This document shows, piece after piece, positions 37,320 to 49,618 of a stretch of DNA of 64,000 bases. The stretch is from assembly GCA_964019155.1 (NCBI GenBank), contig OZ025240.1, forward strand, positions 17,920,021-17,984,020. The letters run 5' to 3'. Within the stretch, counting starts at the first letter, position 1. The number at the start of each line of letters is the position of its first letter. The translations under genes were made by a program, and so were the position numbers. The notes under the pieces are model-generated. The model saw nothing but the letters and a program-made list of their open reading frames with translations. It was not told where the DNA came from and did not search any database. This DNA is from Osedax fenrisi (taxonomy: Eukaryota; Annelida; Polychaeta; Sabellida; Siboglinidae).

Positions 37320-38870
37320 ATAGTATTTATTTATACACAAAGATTAATATAACATTCTACAATGTGTTTTACTGTTTGTCGAACAGTTTACAGGTGTGGG
37401 ATCCCGGATGATTTAACGATCATCCGTAAAAATAATATAATAAAATAACATTCTTAAATATAATAATATAATAATAATATAATAACACGATTACATTTCA
37501 AAGAGGGTTAGATAAGTGGTATTTTAGTGGGGAACGTTTAAATAGCTCCTTGAGTTTATATTTGAAAGTGGTTATTGACATATCTTCTTTGCGTATGGAT
37601 TGGGGAAGTTTATTCCAGAGAGTTGCACCTCTCCAGCTAAATCGTTTGTTACCATACTTTCGTAGTCGTGTAGTCGGTATGTCAAGTCTATATGTTTGTC
37701 TCAGTTGTCTGTTAGTGGTTTGTTTGTGAAGTAAAGTATGTAAATTATGAGGTTGAGTTGTTTTTGTAGTTTTGTAAAGTATAGTTAGTAGTTTAATGTT
37801 GATGTTGTCAATTGTAGGTAGCCAGTTTAGTGATTTCCGTAAGTTCGTAATGCTAGTAGTGTAATCTGTGTTTTTTAGATTAAAAATAATTCTAGTAGTT
37901 CTATTTACTAATCGGTCAATATTTTTAGTAACTGTTTTGTTTTCTCCGGCTAGTAAAGAGTTACAGTATAGAAATCTAGACATTATCAGTGAATTTGATA
38001 GAATTATAGCTGTTTGTTTGGTTAAGTATGGTCTTAGATTTTTTAAATTATATATATGAAAGGAAGAAGATTGTTTCATTTTACTGATATGTTTAGTAAA
38101 GTCGAGTTTGTTAGTAAAGTGGAAACCTAAGTATTTTGTATTTTCAGTCGGTATTAGGTTTATATATATATATGTTATTTATATATATTTATGTTATTTA
38201 TATTTATTAGTGGAACTGTAGTATTGATCGTGGAATTGGTTATAAAGTTGATGAGTTCAGTTTTTGTTGGATTTAATAATACATTATTTTTTGTAAGCCA
38301 AATTTGCAGTGAGGTTAAACATGATTGTAAGTTAATTGAGTAAATGAATTGGGCGTGTAATTCTATGTCGTCAGCATAAAGATTATAGTTCACGTGTGGG
38401 AAGTTAGTCAGTAGTTTGTTGAGTGGAAGTAAATAAATGGAAAATAGTATGGGAGAAAGAGTGGAACCCTGTGGGACTCCATATTTAATAGCATAAGGTT
38501 GTGACAATGTTTCGTTTATTTTAATAGAAAAACTCCGACCCCGGATACAATTTGAAAACCATTTGATAGGTACCTTCCCTATACCGATAGATCTAAGTCT
38601 TTCTATTAAAATGTCAAAGTCAATAGTGTCAAAAGCGGCAGATAAATCCAGTAGTATCAGTTGTATCGGTAAATTGCTGTCTAGTGATTTGTATAAGTCG
38701 TCAAAGAGTGATAGTAGTGTCGTTTCTGTACTGTGATTCTTGCGGAATGCATTTTGTCTTCTGTCTAGTAAGTCGTAAGTATTTAAATATGATATTATTT
38801 GTTTGTTTACAATTTTTTCTAGAATTTTAGAAAGTAATGGAAGTTGAGAGCCTAGTAACATTTATGGAAA
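37320..38870 (-). mobile_element. 5'-truncated CR1/L2-like LINE
   Basis: Minus strand. From 38861 the reverse transcriptase runs LPLLSKILEKIV, AFRKNHSTETTLLSLFDDL, LILLDLSAAFDTID, GVPQGSTLSPILFSIYL and YADDIE. After a disturbed TA-rich spot at 38160-38215 it continues in another frame (38079-37498) with NLRPYLTKQTAI, SLNWLPTIDNINIKLL and GATLWNKLP, then KLKELFKRSP and a stop. The C-terminal region is typical of the CR1/L2 branch. Only one or two frame breaks separate it from an open frame, so this is a fairly young copy. The 5' part (endonuclease, ORF1) is absent. A ~180-bp 3' region with a hairpin-forming GGATGATCGTTAAATCATCC follows. Confidence 0.78.
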
Positions 38871-39288
38871 TGTAGGATTATTAAAAATGGAGGTATTGAT
38901 GGTGTATGAAATAAAGGTTGGATGTTATAACGGAGTATATTTGATTGTGAGTCATCTAGATATGTCTAAGAGATACAGCTAGGGATATTTGAATATTCTT
39001 ACATTCTAGTGGTAATATTGAACATATATATTTTCCTCTACTTATACATAAAGGGGAATATTGTAATCAGAAAAGTGGTATAAAATGGAGGAACAGTAAC
39101 CTAGAAAGAATAATTTCATTTACTTGGATATCGACAAGTATAATATGGTATTATTGCGGATACGGCTAATAATATATAAAAGGTTGTTGGAAATGTTGAT
39201 AACTTTAGATATATTTATGGAATGTATTACAATCTATGGATGTACTTAATTTGATAATATAGTTGTTGAGTTAATATTGTGATAATCA
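38871..39288. other. Unassigned DNA
   Basis: Less A+T-extreme than the surroundings, but no frame or repeat boundary was recognised. Confidence 0.4.
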
Positions 39289-39505
39289 AGGTGTACACCC
39301 TTATACCCTTAGGTACACCTTTATACCCTTAGGTACACCTTTATACCCATAGGTACACCTTTATACCCTTAGGTACACCTTTATACCCTTAGGTACACCA
39401 TTATACCCATAGGTATACCTTTATACCCATAGGTACACCATTATACCCTTAGGTACACCTTTATACCCTTATGTACACAGTTATACCCTTAGGTACACCT
39501 TTATA
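39289..39505. repeat. 20-bp minisatellite, ~11 copies
   Basis: The unit AGGTACACCTTTATACCCTT repeats head to tail with few changes (CCATTA or CCATAG variants). 20 bp is not a multiple of three, so it is not a protein repeat. Confidence 0.93.
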
Positions 39506-39734
39506 CAGTGACACAAATATGCCCAACAAGATGGACTGCGAAAATCATTTATTAAAACAAAATTAGATCAATATTGTGGTTTAATCTATGCACTGAAAGA
39601 ATATAAAGAATTATATTATATTACCAATATTGGTCATATGACCAAAAATATATTGAACATAAATAAATATTTATTATTAAAAAATATGAATAAGTCAAAT
39701 ATTTTTTTTATTTATGAATATTTTTTTGTTTGAT

Positions 39735-40275
39735 ATTAGAAAGCTTGGATTTACTCACTTACTAAGCCCCTTAACCGGTTGATCGTAGGCACTACGACGT
39801 AGGGGTATATGAATCGATGCAACACAAGTTCTACTCCTTCCGTCACAATTCCGTGTATCCTCTAGTAGTTGGGTCACATCCATTTATGACCCCTCCCATT
39901 CCACTATGTTATCCATCCAGATTTTTCTGGATCATCCTCTTCTTCTTTTACCAAAAACGCAACCTTGTATCACAGTTTTATTTAGACTATCATAACGCAT
40001 CGTGTGACTAACATATTATATTTTCCTTCTCTTTACTTTTGATAGGAGATGCTCAACTTGACATATGCATTCAAAAATTATTTGTATACATAATAATTTG
40101 TTTTTCTTTCTCTGTAGGTAATCCCCAGGATTCTTTTATAGGCTTTATGCTAAAATGCAGTCATTCTTCTTTCCAGTCATCCTGTCAGTGTCCAAGTTTC
40201 GCAGCCATAAAGTAGTATAGACAATATTAGTGAGTTGTACAGTAGAATTTGTATCTGTAGTGATATGTTTCGACT

Positions 40276-40316
<41 letters not shown>

Positions 40317-40925
40317 TAAGCGAACTAACATAGAGGTTGCTGTCGTTTATATATGTTCTATTGTGGTTCTTTTCTTTCTGAAACCTGCTTTCTCTTCATC
40401 TAGGATATATTCTTCTATTGGATTGAGTCGATTTCAAATAATTCTTAGAATGATCTTGTTTGGTGATATCAGGCTAATAGTTTTATAATTATTGAACTTC
40501 TTGGGTCACCTTTCTTTGTTATTGGAATAATTAAAAATTGTGCCCATTCATAGGGCCATTCTTTCTTAACCCATATTTTCTGGCAATGTAAAGTCATTGT
40601 TATTACCATTTATGAACCGCCGTTTATAATGATCTCACTTGGAATATTATCTATACCTGTTGATTTTCCTTTTTTAGACTTCGTATTGCATGTTCTACTT
40701 CTGATTTTAAAATCGGCAAGTTCTCTTCTACGAATGCACCTCGATTATCATTAAGTATATTTTCATCTGGATTTATTGAATAGTTATAGAGTTCTTTTCA
40801 CTATGCTGTCCATCTTTTGGCTATTTCTGAGGCCTCTGTTAAAATATTGCCATATCTACTTTCTACAAAAATACTTTTCACGAGAGCTTGGATATGATAT
40901 TGAAATCTTTCATGATACCAACAAA
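39735..40925 (-). pseudogene. Decayed RTE-like LINE with internal deletion
   Basis: On the minus strand, 40925-40320 holds GKSTGIDNIPSEII, KKEWPYEWAQFLIIPITKKG and EEKAGFRKKRT, the start of an RTE-type reverse transcriptase. Then comes a TA microsatellite (40279-40311) where the catalytic core should be. 40270-40095 resumes with LLYGCETWTLT and KRILG from the C-terminal region, and 40010-39745 ends with CVASIHIPLRRSAY and GLSK. The YADD region is missing, so the TA run sits at a deletion joint. Stops and frameshifts are frequent. Confidence 0.65.
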
Positions 40926-42589
40926 TACTATTTAAGGTAAAATTTATAAAAAATATACTTTAAAGCATACATGATTATAATTATATATAATCATAATAAA
41001 TAAACATAAATGATCAGATAATGAAATATATATTATTCTAATTAAATTGAATAATGATAGAAATAGTTTGCACACATTCATTCAAGAGATAGAAACAAAA
41101 GTATTTTATATTTTATATATACAATTTATTATATTGATTCAAGCTTAATAAACTAATTGCATACAAATATTATATAAAACATATTATATAATACAAAATA
41201 ACTTTAATACATTTTTATAAATGTTTATAATAAAATATTATAATAATTTATTTTAATTTTAAATATATCTAATTTCATTTTAAGTATATATAATTAAGAG
41301 AATAATAATAATAAATATAATATAAATTATTATAAATATGTATGAAGTGAATAGTAATGAAAATTCAAAAGACTATGTATCTTATCTAGATACAATAATA
41401 TAACATTATTAATGTTATGTTAATATAATAATGTAATTATATATGATCAGTTAATATGTTTATATTCTGTATCATTAATATTTATATAAGAATATATACT
41501 GAGTTGTTTGATTCCATAATGATGACAATTAAAACCAAATTTGATACTAAGTAAACATCATTTATATATTATTAAAAATTAAAGGAATCATTATTAAAAA
41601 ATAATATAATTTATGAAAAAGCGGTTTATTTTTTAGATTAATCTTATTAATCCTATTAATTTGGATATCTCTCTCGCTTTGCTACACTTAACATATGTAC
41701 ATAAAAAATGTATTAAGAATTATCGATTGAAAGATTAAAGATGGAATTATCTATGCTCAATCAATCAATATGTTTAATACCATAGCCGAGGCAAGCATAT
41801 GCATGATGGAACAACCTTCTGAAATTCAAAAAATATTTCCCGGCATAATGAAATTGATCAAACTTTTAGAAAATCTATATTTATATAATAATAAATTTTG
41901 TAATGTTTTATATTTATTTTCTAATATAATAGATTACTTAAGTATTGATATAAAAATTAAATATTAGTAATGAATATTAACATAGACCAAAGAGGTATCC
42001 TATATTAATGAGATATTAATTAGTAATTATATTATAAATAATATAAATAAATAAATAATAGGATATTTAATATAAAATAAAAATAAATAGCCCCCCCCCC
42101 ATACAAAATATAGTTCCGAATCGAGTCGGGGGATCCCCTACATATACCCATATATAAAGCATATAATGAAGGGATATTTATGATAGAATAATATTGAGAG
42201 CACAAGTTATTATAATTTGATTAATGATTTTCTGGCTCAAAGACGTTATATATTTATAGGCTTAGATGTCTATGTTCTGTCCCTTTAATCAATTAATTAA
42301 CATTGACCCCTCTATTATCGCTCATATGTTATTACATTTACAGTATTATAATAGAATATTATAATAGTGTATATATAATAATTAACATTGTATATTAATA
42401 TTACCATGTTTGTAATGGAAAATGTATGTTGGGCGATATAATCGAATTATTTTATGTGATAATGTTTATTTATATTTAAATTAAATTAAAAATATGTTTG
42501 AAATAATTCATTTATTATGAATATCCTTATGAATAGCTATCATAATTCATGATTAATATTGAATATTTATTAACTATTATATTGTATAC

Positions 42590-42620
<31 letters not shown>

Positions 42621-43907
42621 CTATTCTTTTTTATTTTATAATGTATCAAATGACTTTATTAAATTTAAGAAATTATAAGTTTATAAAAGTATTTACAATA
42701 CGTTTTAAATTTTTATTTTACAGAAAGTAAATTAAATAATAATAATACTCTGATATTATTATAATAATTGTAGTTTAGAATAGTGGTAGTAATATTTGAT
42801 ATTGGTATGATTGAAACATACCTTCCAGACTAATGTTGCGCAAATTATTCTTGAAATTATTTTATATAAATCGAGTACATACAAAATAAGATTATAGAGT
42901 AGATGTGCTAGGCATAATGGTTGCTATAAATTCTATTAATTTATAATTTTAATATCCATCTTAATATGCGAAATTTGAACTTAATAATTTTCTAAGTGAA
43001 TATGATTATCTTAATATTCGTCAATCTTTCATTATATACTAACGACATGACATAGAGGTTTTATTCGTAAAACTTGTCAATATTTCTTTATTTAAATATT
43101 TCTATGTGTATTGTAAGAATACAACATATTTTTCGTTCATATAAACATTTCTTTTATGATCAAATATACTTTGTCTATTTTGTATTAAATTCTCACTAAA
43201 TCTGAAAATTACAAATTCTATTTCTTTTGTAATATTATAGTATGACATTATTCTTAGATTATTCTTTAACCATATTGTATACAATACTCATTTTATATAG
43301 TTTTTGTTTAGTCATATTAAATTAAGCAATATAGGATGTTATTATATAATCTTAATTAGAAACTCTTTTAAAATAATTTGAAATCCTCTATTATGAGATT
43401 ATTAAGTTGGAGATTAGATTATATTGATATATTCCGTATTATATAGGAAATTGCTATTAATACATTTATAATATTCAAAATGTGTATATACTATATATAG
43501 AATATATATAACAATTGTAATGATAAAACTTATATATTTTAATAAGTAATATTATATGGAAAATTGTAAATAATTTGTTTAAATTATTTATCGTAATGAT
43601 TATAAATTGAGATTTCTTGATTATAAAATGCTATCATATATTAAATTATATATATACTTTATATAATATATATAGTAAGAAAAAATATGCAATAATAATA
43701 AATTATATTTTGAAAAACAAATAAATATATTTATTATAATTATAATTATACTTTCCAAAACAGATTTGAAAATTATTATAATATTATAGTATAGTATATA
43801 TATATATATAATATATACTACTATAGTAACACTATTGTGAACATTATTTATACTGAATAATATCCATATATGGATATCTATAGATATAATATATGCTATA
43901 CTTGTAT
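40926..43907. other. A+T-rich DNA without recognisable gene
   Basis: Open frames at 41770-41967 and 43102-43284 lack domain patterns. There is a C10 run at 42091-42100 and a TA run at 42590-42617. No element boundaries were seen. Confidence 0.5.
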
Positions 43908-44459
43908 CCCAGTATTCAATAATCGTGTTTAACTTGGATATAACTGGGATACTGGGGGAATCTGGTCCGAACTTGGATCTAGGTGGTGTAAATTAGATTT
44001 ATCTGATCCATATTTAACTAGTTGAAACTTGGATCATCATATCCCAGTTAAATCCAAGTTATTGTTTTAAATTAAGATAAACTTAGATTTAGCTGATCCA
44101 TATTTAACTAGTTGAAACTTGGATCATTATATCACAGTTTAATCCAAGTTATTTTGTTAAACTGAGTACAACTTGGATTTAGCTGATCCATATTTAACTA
44201 GTTGCAACTTGGATCATTATATCCCAGTTTAATCAAAGTTATTGTTTTAAACTGAGATTAACTTGTTGAAACTTGGATCATTATATCACAGTTTAATCCA
44301 AGTTATTTTTTAGTCCAAAATATTTATCTATAATATTACCAATTATTTAATTAATTATTTGATTAAATTTAAGTAAATTTATTGAATCTAAACTAATAAA
44401 AATAAATAAAAAATATTGAATATTTTGTAATAAATTTATCATATGTATAACAATGTATA

Positions 44460-44503
<44 letters not shown>

Positions 44504-44538
44504 CCATATATTTTATAAATACTTATAAAATAATTAAA

Positions 44539-44572
<34 letters not shown>

Positions 44573-45164
44573 TATATACTTATATATATATATATATATA
44601 CTGATATATACGTATATACTTATAAGTATTTAGGGATCATACTTATATATATAGGGGATATAGGTAACATATCATACATGATGTAACATATAATTATAAT
44701 ATTATAGATCTATAGTTTCGCCAAAAATAATACTGATATAAAATTACTAATATGTAAATTACTTATCTAGTCATAATATAGATAACAATATAATATAAAT
44801 TAGCAGATATCATACATTAATAGGTATAAATAATATATAGATATAATATAAATATAAATTTGAATTATTTTTAAACTTGGATTTAACTCGAGTTAACTTG
44901 GATTAATCTCGAGTTAAACTTGGATTTAACTGGGATTCAGCTTGAGTTAAACTTTGATTTAACTGGGATTTAACTCGAGTGAACTTGGATTCAACTTGGA
45001 TTTATCTGGGATTAATCTCGAGTTAAACTTGGATCTAGCTTGTGTTAATAGTGTTACCAAATTAGCAGGCGAGTTTAACAAGCAACACGAGTTAAGCACG
45101 AGTTAAGCAACACGAGTTTAAACTCGAGATAAATCTAAGTTAAACACGAGTATTGAATACTGGG
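43908..45164. mobile_element. CCCAG-terminated repeat-rich element, copy 1
   Basis: The termini CCCAGTATTCAATAATCGTG and their near-perfect inverse at 45140-45164 continue into AACTTGGAT motifs. The 2-bp flanks are AT on both sides. The left array (43908-44310) repeats a ~90-bp unit with AACTTGGATTTAGCTGATCC and CCCAGTTTAATCCAAGTT. The right array (44873-45164) repeats AACTTGGATTTAACTGGGAT and CTCGAGTTAA. Between them is a ~530-bp A+T-rich core, homologous in inverse orientation to 55385-55830 inside the second element. No protein is encoded, so it is non-autonomous. I cannot assign a superfamily. Confidence 0.75.
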
Positions 45165-45757
45165 ATACTTTCAATAGTTGAATTGTATACAAAATATACT
45201 TATACTATAAATATAATTAGTTAAAATATATAAATTAAGAGAACAAGATATAATCCAAAATTAAATAAAAAGTCTAACATAATATTTATTTTGAGTATTT
45301 CAAAATAATATGAGCTTTTCCTTATTAATAGGTAATGATGATAACATAAACATATAGAAAACACACATACCAACATATATATATATATTACTATAGTTGA
45401 TGACGGATTACATAATATGAATCAAAAATAGTGGATATTTGCATATATTTTATATATTAGATATAGTAAATACAACTTTGATATATTTTATTCCGTGTAT
45501 CGCTGTATATTTATTGAAATTATCATTTGAAAACTTAAATCAATTTACATAATAACTCCATAATATAACCTATATATAATGACTCCATAATATAACCTAC
45601 ACACAATAAATAATATAATTCCAATACAATACAATTTAATTGGCATTATTTATTAGGGGTAAATATTTTATTAAAATAATTATTTATAAATTTATAATGT
45701 GTCATGAAAATATATTATAATTTTCATACATGCTTCCAATATTATAATATGTTCATA

Positions 45758-45808
<51 letters not shown>

Positions 45809-45954
45809 TGTGTGTATGTGTGTATCACAGCTAACTAACAAGTAATATTAATATCAAATTTATAGTCGGAACAAGAAGAATTACATATTTGTGAAATTGA
45901 ATTATTGTTATTTAAAGGTTAACTAAATTATATAAAATATTTATACCATATATT

Positions 45955-46007
<53 letters not shown>

Positions 46008-47035
46008 ATATACATATTATATAATACAAATGATTAATAAAATAACTGGGAAATATATTGAAATATATTGAAATATTGATTGAAGAATATTATTTGAATT
46101 TTTTTAAGTGTCGACATTTAAATAAAGGTAAGACACATTAAATAAATATTAACTAAAACGATTTATTTTATATTATATTAATAGATAAAAATAGTACTAA
46201 TTATAGGAATAACAATAATAATACAAATAGGATACCTATATAAGCATCAAAGAATAATAACCAAATGTAAAATAATCTAATTTAATAAATGCTATACAAT
46301 TAATGATTATTGATAAAGATTAATTAATTTCTTTTTAATTTAAAATATTTCATTCAGTGATGTCAATGTAATCTGAGAAATTAAGCAATATATATACAAC
46401 GGAATCAACTATGATGGTGGTTCCATGGTTGCAACGATAGTGAATATGGTTTCTGCATTTTGGAATAATTCTGAGGATCATACTTTGAAAACTAAAAGAT
46501 TAGAAATTGATAATAGGCCTACATATAAATATTAATAATAATTAAATAATATAAATTACAAAATATACACATTTGATAGTATTTATATTTATTTATTATG
46601 TATAATTTTGTTCTTTAATTTATTTAAATTATTTAAAAATTATTTATAATTATCTCAATTATTCCCAGTGAATTTAAATATTACTTAAAATTAATAAATA
46701 TATATATTCATATATATATATATATATTTATATATATGAAGTATATATATATTACAAGTCAATTGAACATTATCAAATATTTATTTTGGTTTATATTAAA
46801 ATCTTTATTTTGATGTGATACTATAATTTATCCACGTATTTATTATCTTAACTTGACCAATTGGTGAATATAATTCTACTAATATTATTATAAAATGTAT
46901 AGTTGTATTATAAATAGATATATTTGACAATTTGACAGATTTAAAAGTTTGTAATTTTAAATTTTGAATTTAAAATTTCAAAAAAATACAGATTTAGGAA
47001 ACTGTATTATTATTATTGACAAATCTACTTATTTT
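45165..47035. other. A+T-rich DNA with TA runs
   Basis: Long TA microsatellites lie at 45760-45805 and 45959-46002. Nothing coding was found. Confidence 0.55.
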
Positions 47036-47137
47036 ATGAGCGAGGCTTATTTGTATAGGTCATGTTTGCTGACCTGCAGCGTATATTTCGTGCACACGGA
47101 TGAAATCTCGGATGCATCTACAATTTCGTCGCGCTGA
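47036..47137 (+). other. Short open frame in a G+C-richer patch
   Basis: 34 codons from ATG: MSEAYLYRSCLLTCSVYFVH, ending STISSR and TGA. The patch 47035-47220 is less A+T-rich, as exons in this window are, but I recognise neither strand. Confidence 0.2.
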
Positions 47138-47521
47138 GATTTAACATGTAATATGGAGGCGTAGCTTATAAATATCCAATCTAAAAATAGTGCACAACGT
47201 TGACGGCAGCAAAAGTCAATTTTACATAAGGTTCAATTATTAATGATCATATCGAATACGAACTCCCGAGAAATAAAAAGTTATAATGGTTACCATTGGC
47301 TATCATTATAAACATACATGCGAATAGATATATTATACATAATACCGATAAGCTTAGAGATCAACGGAATTGTTGCGTTATAATGCTAACAAGTACAATG
47401 TACTTTGTTGTTATTGTAATAGGACATGTTATACTACAATTACAAGGTATTACATTTATAATTATTAAAATATTAATATAGTAATATTGAAAATATATTG
47501 CATTGTATAATAATTTTATAA

Positions 47522-47525
<4 letters not shown>

Positions 47526-47574
<49 letters not shown>
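47526..47574. repeat. (TA)n microsatellite
   Basis: About 24 TA units, abutting the LTR-like segment. Confidence 0.95.
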
Positions 47575-47575
<1 letters not shown>

Positions 47576-47584
47576 CAAACTGAA

Positions 47585-47893
47585 GTTGGTTATATAACTT
47601 TATTGCAGCAAAGACCTTTATAACAATATAAATAAAAATAATAATAATATAATAATACTAATAATAACGATAATGACAATATGTACCAACCCGGTGAGAC
47701 GCAGAACCAAAAGTGATTCGATCTCACCAAGCTGAGTTCCTTTTATAGGAAAATGACGACACGAAATAGACAAACGATAAAAAATATAAAATATAAAACG
47801 AATAACAATTTATAAAAATAATAAAAAATTTAATTACAAAATAGAAATCTACACATAGCTATACAATCAACCAATCGTGAAGCCTAACAAATG
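47585..47893 (-). mobile_element. LTR-like segment (solo LTR candidate)
   Basis: The minus strand starts TGTTAGGCTTCACGATTGG, has a TATA box (CCTATAAAAGG, about 47749-47739), a conserved block GGTTCTGCGTCTCACCGGGT and an AATAAA signal (47604-47599), and ends near AACCAACTTCA. This promoter-to-polyA layout within 310 bp suits an LTR, but no flanking duplication or internal coding region was found. Related pieces lie at 53290-53440 and 54170-54340. Confidence 0.4.
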
Positions 47894-48093
47894 TATGCAT
47901 GCATATATATATATCGATAATTAGTTTTAATGACCGAATTGAATTAAATTTAATTCTACATAGGTATAATACCTACACGTATATTACATTAATCGATATA
48001 TCTCCAAACTTCACTTTATAAAACATATATATATATATATATTACATTTAATTTATTTATAATTTATTCAATGAGTGTATTTAAAAAAAAGTA

Positions 48094-48597
48094 GGGGAGA
48101 GTACTCAAATACCGACACCCTAACAATAAATAAGCATAACTTTATTATTTCTATCTTAAGTATTTCCAAATTTAATATTTAAGTTGAGATAACAGAGATA
48201 CCAATATTATGTGAAATTAGTATGAAAATGTATGAAAATGTATGTTGTTTAGGTACAAGTTAATAACTTTGTAAACAAAATTACAAAAATACAAAATCTT
48301 TTTGGCACATTGTAAAATATAATTAGATCTATAATATTTATTTTAAATATTTAAAATACCTACATTTTTAAATGATTGAGAATCGATATTGTACTTCAAA
48401 ATTTCATAAATTTAGTTGTTTGAGTAGTAATGAAAAAATCAGTTTTTTATTTATAATTAAAAAAATATAAATATTAAAAAAAAATATATACTTGTATGAA
48501 TTAGAATTATATTTATTAACATTTCATACATTAATTATTTTGTATTGGAATTATATTTTAGTAGATCTCTAGGGTGTCGATATTAGAGCACTCTCTT
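48094..48597. mobile_element. GGGGA-type MITE
   Basis: The left terminus GGGGAGAGTACTCAAATACC followed by GACACCCTA matches the inverse of the right end (GAGAGTGCTCTAATATCGAC, CACCCTA). It is about 504 bp without coding capacity. It sits in the same relative place as the element at 53522, downstream of the LTR-like sequence, so part of the similarity may reflect a segmental duplication. Confidence 0.55.
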
Positions 48598-48599
48598 CT

Positions 48600-49314
48600 G
48601 TGTGGTTTTTTATTTTTTATTTGTTTACATTATTAGGTATATTATTGCATAGTAATGGTCCTGCTATTAGAATACTGCTATTTATTAGTTGTTTGATTTT
48701 GAAAATGGTATTTTGTAAGAAGGTTTATTTCTTTTTAATTTATATTTATTTTCATATTATAAGTTATACACTATGTGTAGGTACACTGGATAATTAATAG
48801 GTAGATTATTATTATGAATATCGTACATATATATCAAGGTATTATACTTTATAAGTCTATTACTTTCAATATATTACTTGTTGAACATATATTAGGTTCA
48901 CTTTAATATCATTATGTTCACAACAGTTTGATTTTATTTGTATTCTTATGATTTATAAATATATATTATGATGTATTATTTTTAGTTGTATTAGATGTAT
49001 TACTCTATTCATTAATTTAATAAAATATGTTATATAATTTATTAATAAGTGTTTTCATCTGATTAAAATTAAGATTTTTATAGATTATATTTCAATGTAT
49101 TCGTCTACATTTGTTATTTGTTATTTATATATTTGTAGGTTTATATTTTTATATTTACTAAAGTTTAGTATTTATGTTTATTAATTTTAATTTTCAATTT
49201 ATTGTAAATTTACCATATATATGTATAGGTACCTATATATCTTTCTATTTTTGTTATTGTATTATCAATAGTATTTTTAAAATATGCATTATTTATAGGT
49301 TGTCTACTTGTACA
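48600..49314. other. T-rich DNA without recognisable gene
   Basis: The frame at 48600-48797 is Phe/Ile/Leu-rich with no family pattern; T-rich DNA produces such frames easily. Confidence 0.45.
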
Positions 49315-49500
49315 TGTTATCAGCATAATCAGTTTGTTTTATGTTTGTATTAATATTTAATATTAATGGTAGATCATTTATGTAAATTATAAATAGAAGT
49401 GAGCCGATCTATGCGGTTCACCAATATTATTTTTTAATATATTTTATTGTGTATTATTAATTGAAACAGATTGTTATCGGGGCTAGAGATAGCTGTTTGT
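49315..49500 (-). pseudogene. Reverse-transcriptase relic
   Basis: Minus-strand pieces in neighbouring frames read SINNTQ, NIGEPH (GVPQG position), GSLLFIIYINDLPL and DYADNM (YADD box). It resembles a CR1/Jockey-group reverse transcriptase. Homologues are at 9968-10110 and 2576-2700. Confidence 0.55.
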
Positions 49501-49618
49501 TAATGTATGCAGTTGCGTCTAATTCCTAAAAGAAATCGTGCAATATATAATTTTCTTATTTTATTGATTTTAAATATTTATATTTTATGCTCGATATTTA
49601 TTCTCAGAATTATCTATA

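Noticed and set aside
39289..39505. CRISPR array
   Set aside because: Uniform 20-bp head-to-tail units without spacers, in eukaryotic DNA: a minisatellite.
42091..42100. C10 run
   Set aside because: A simple homopolymer; no associated structure seen.
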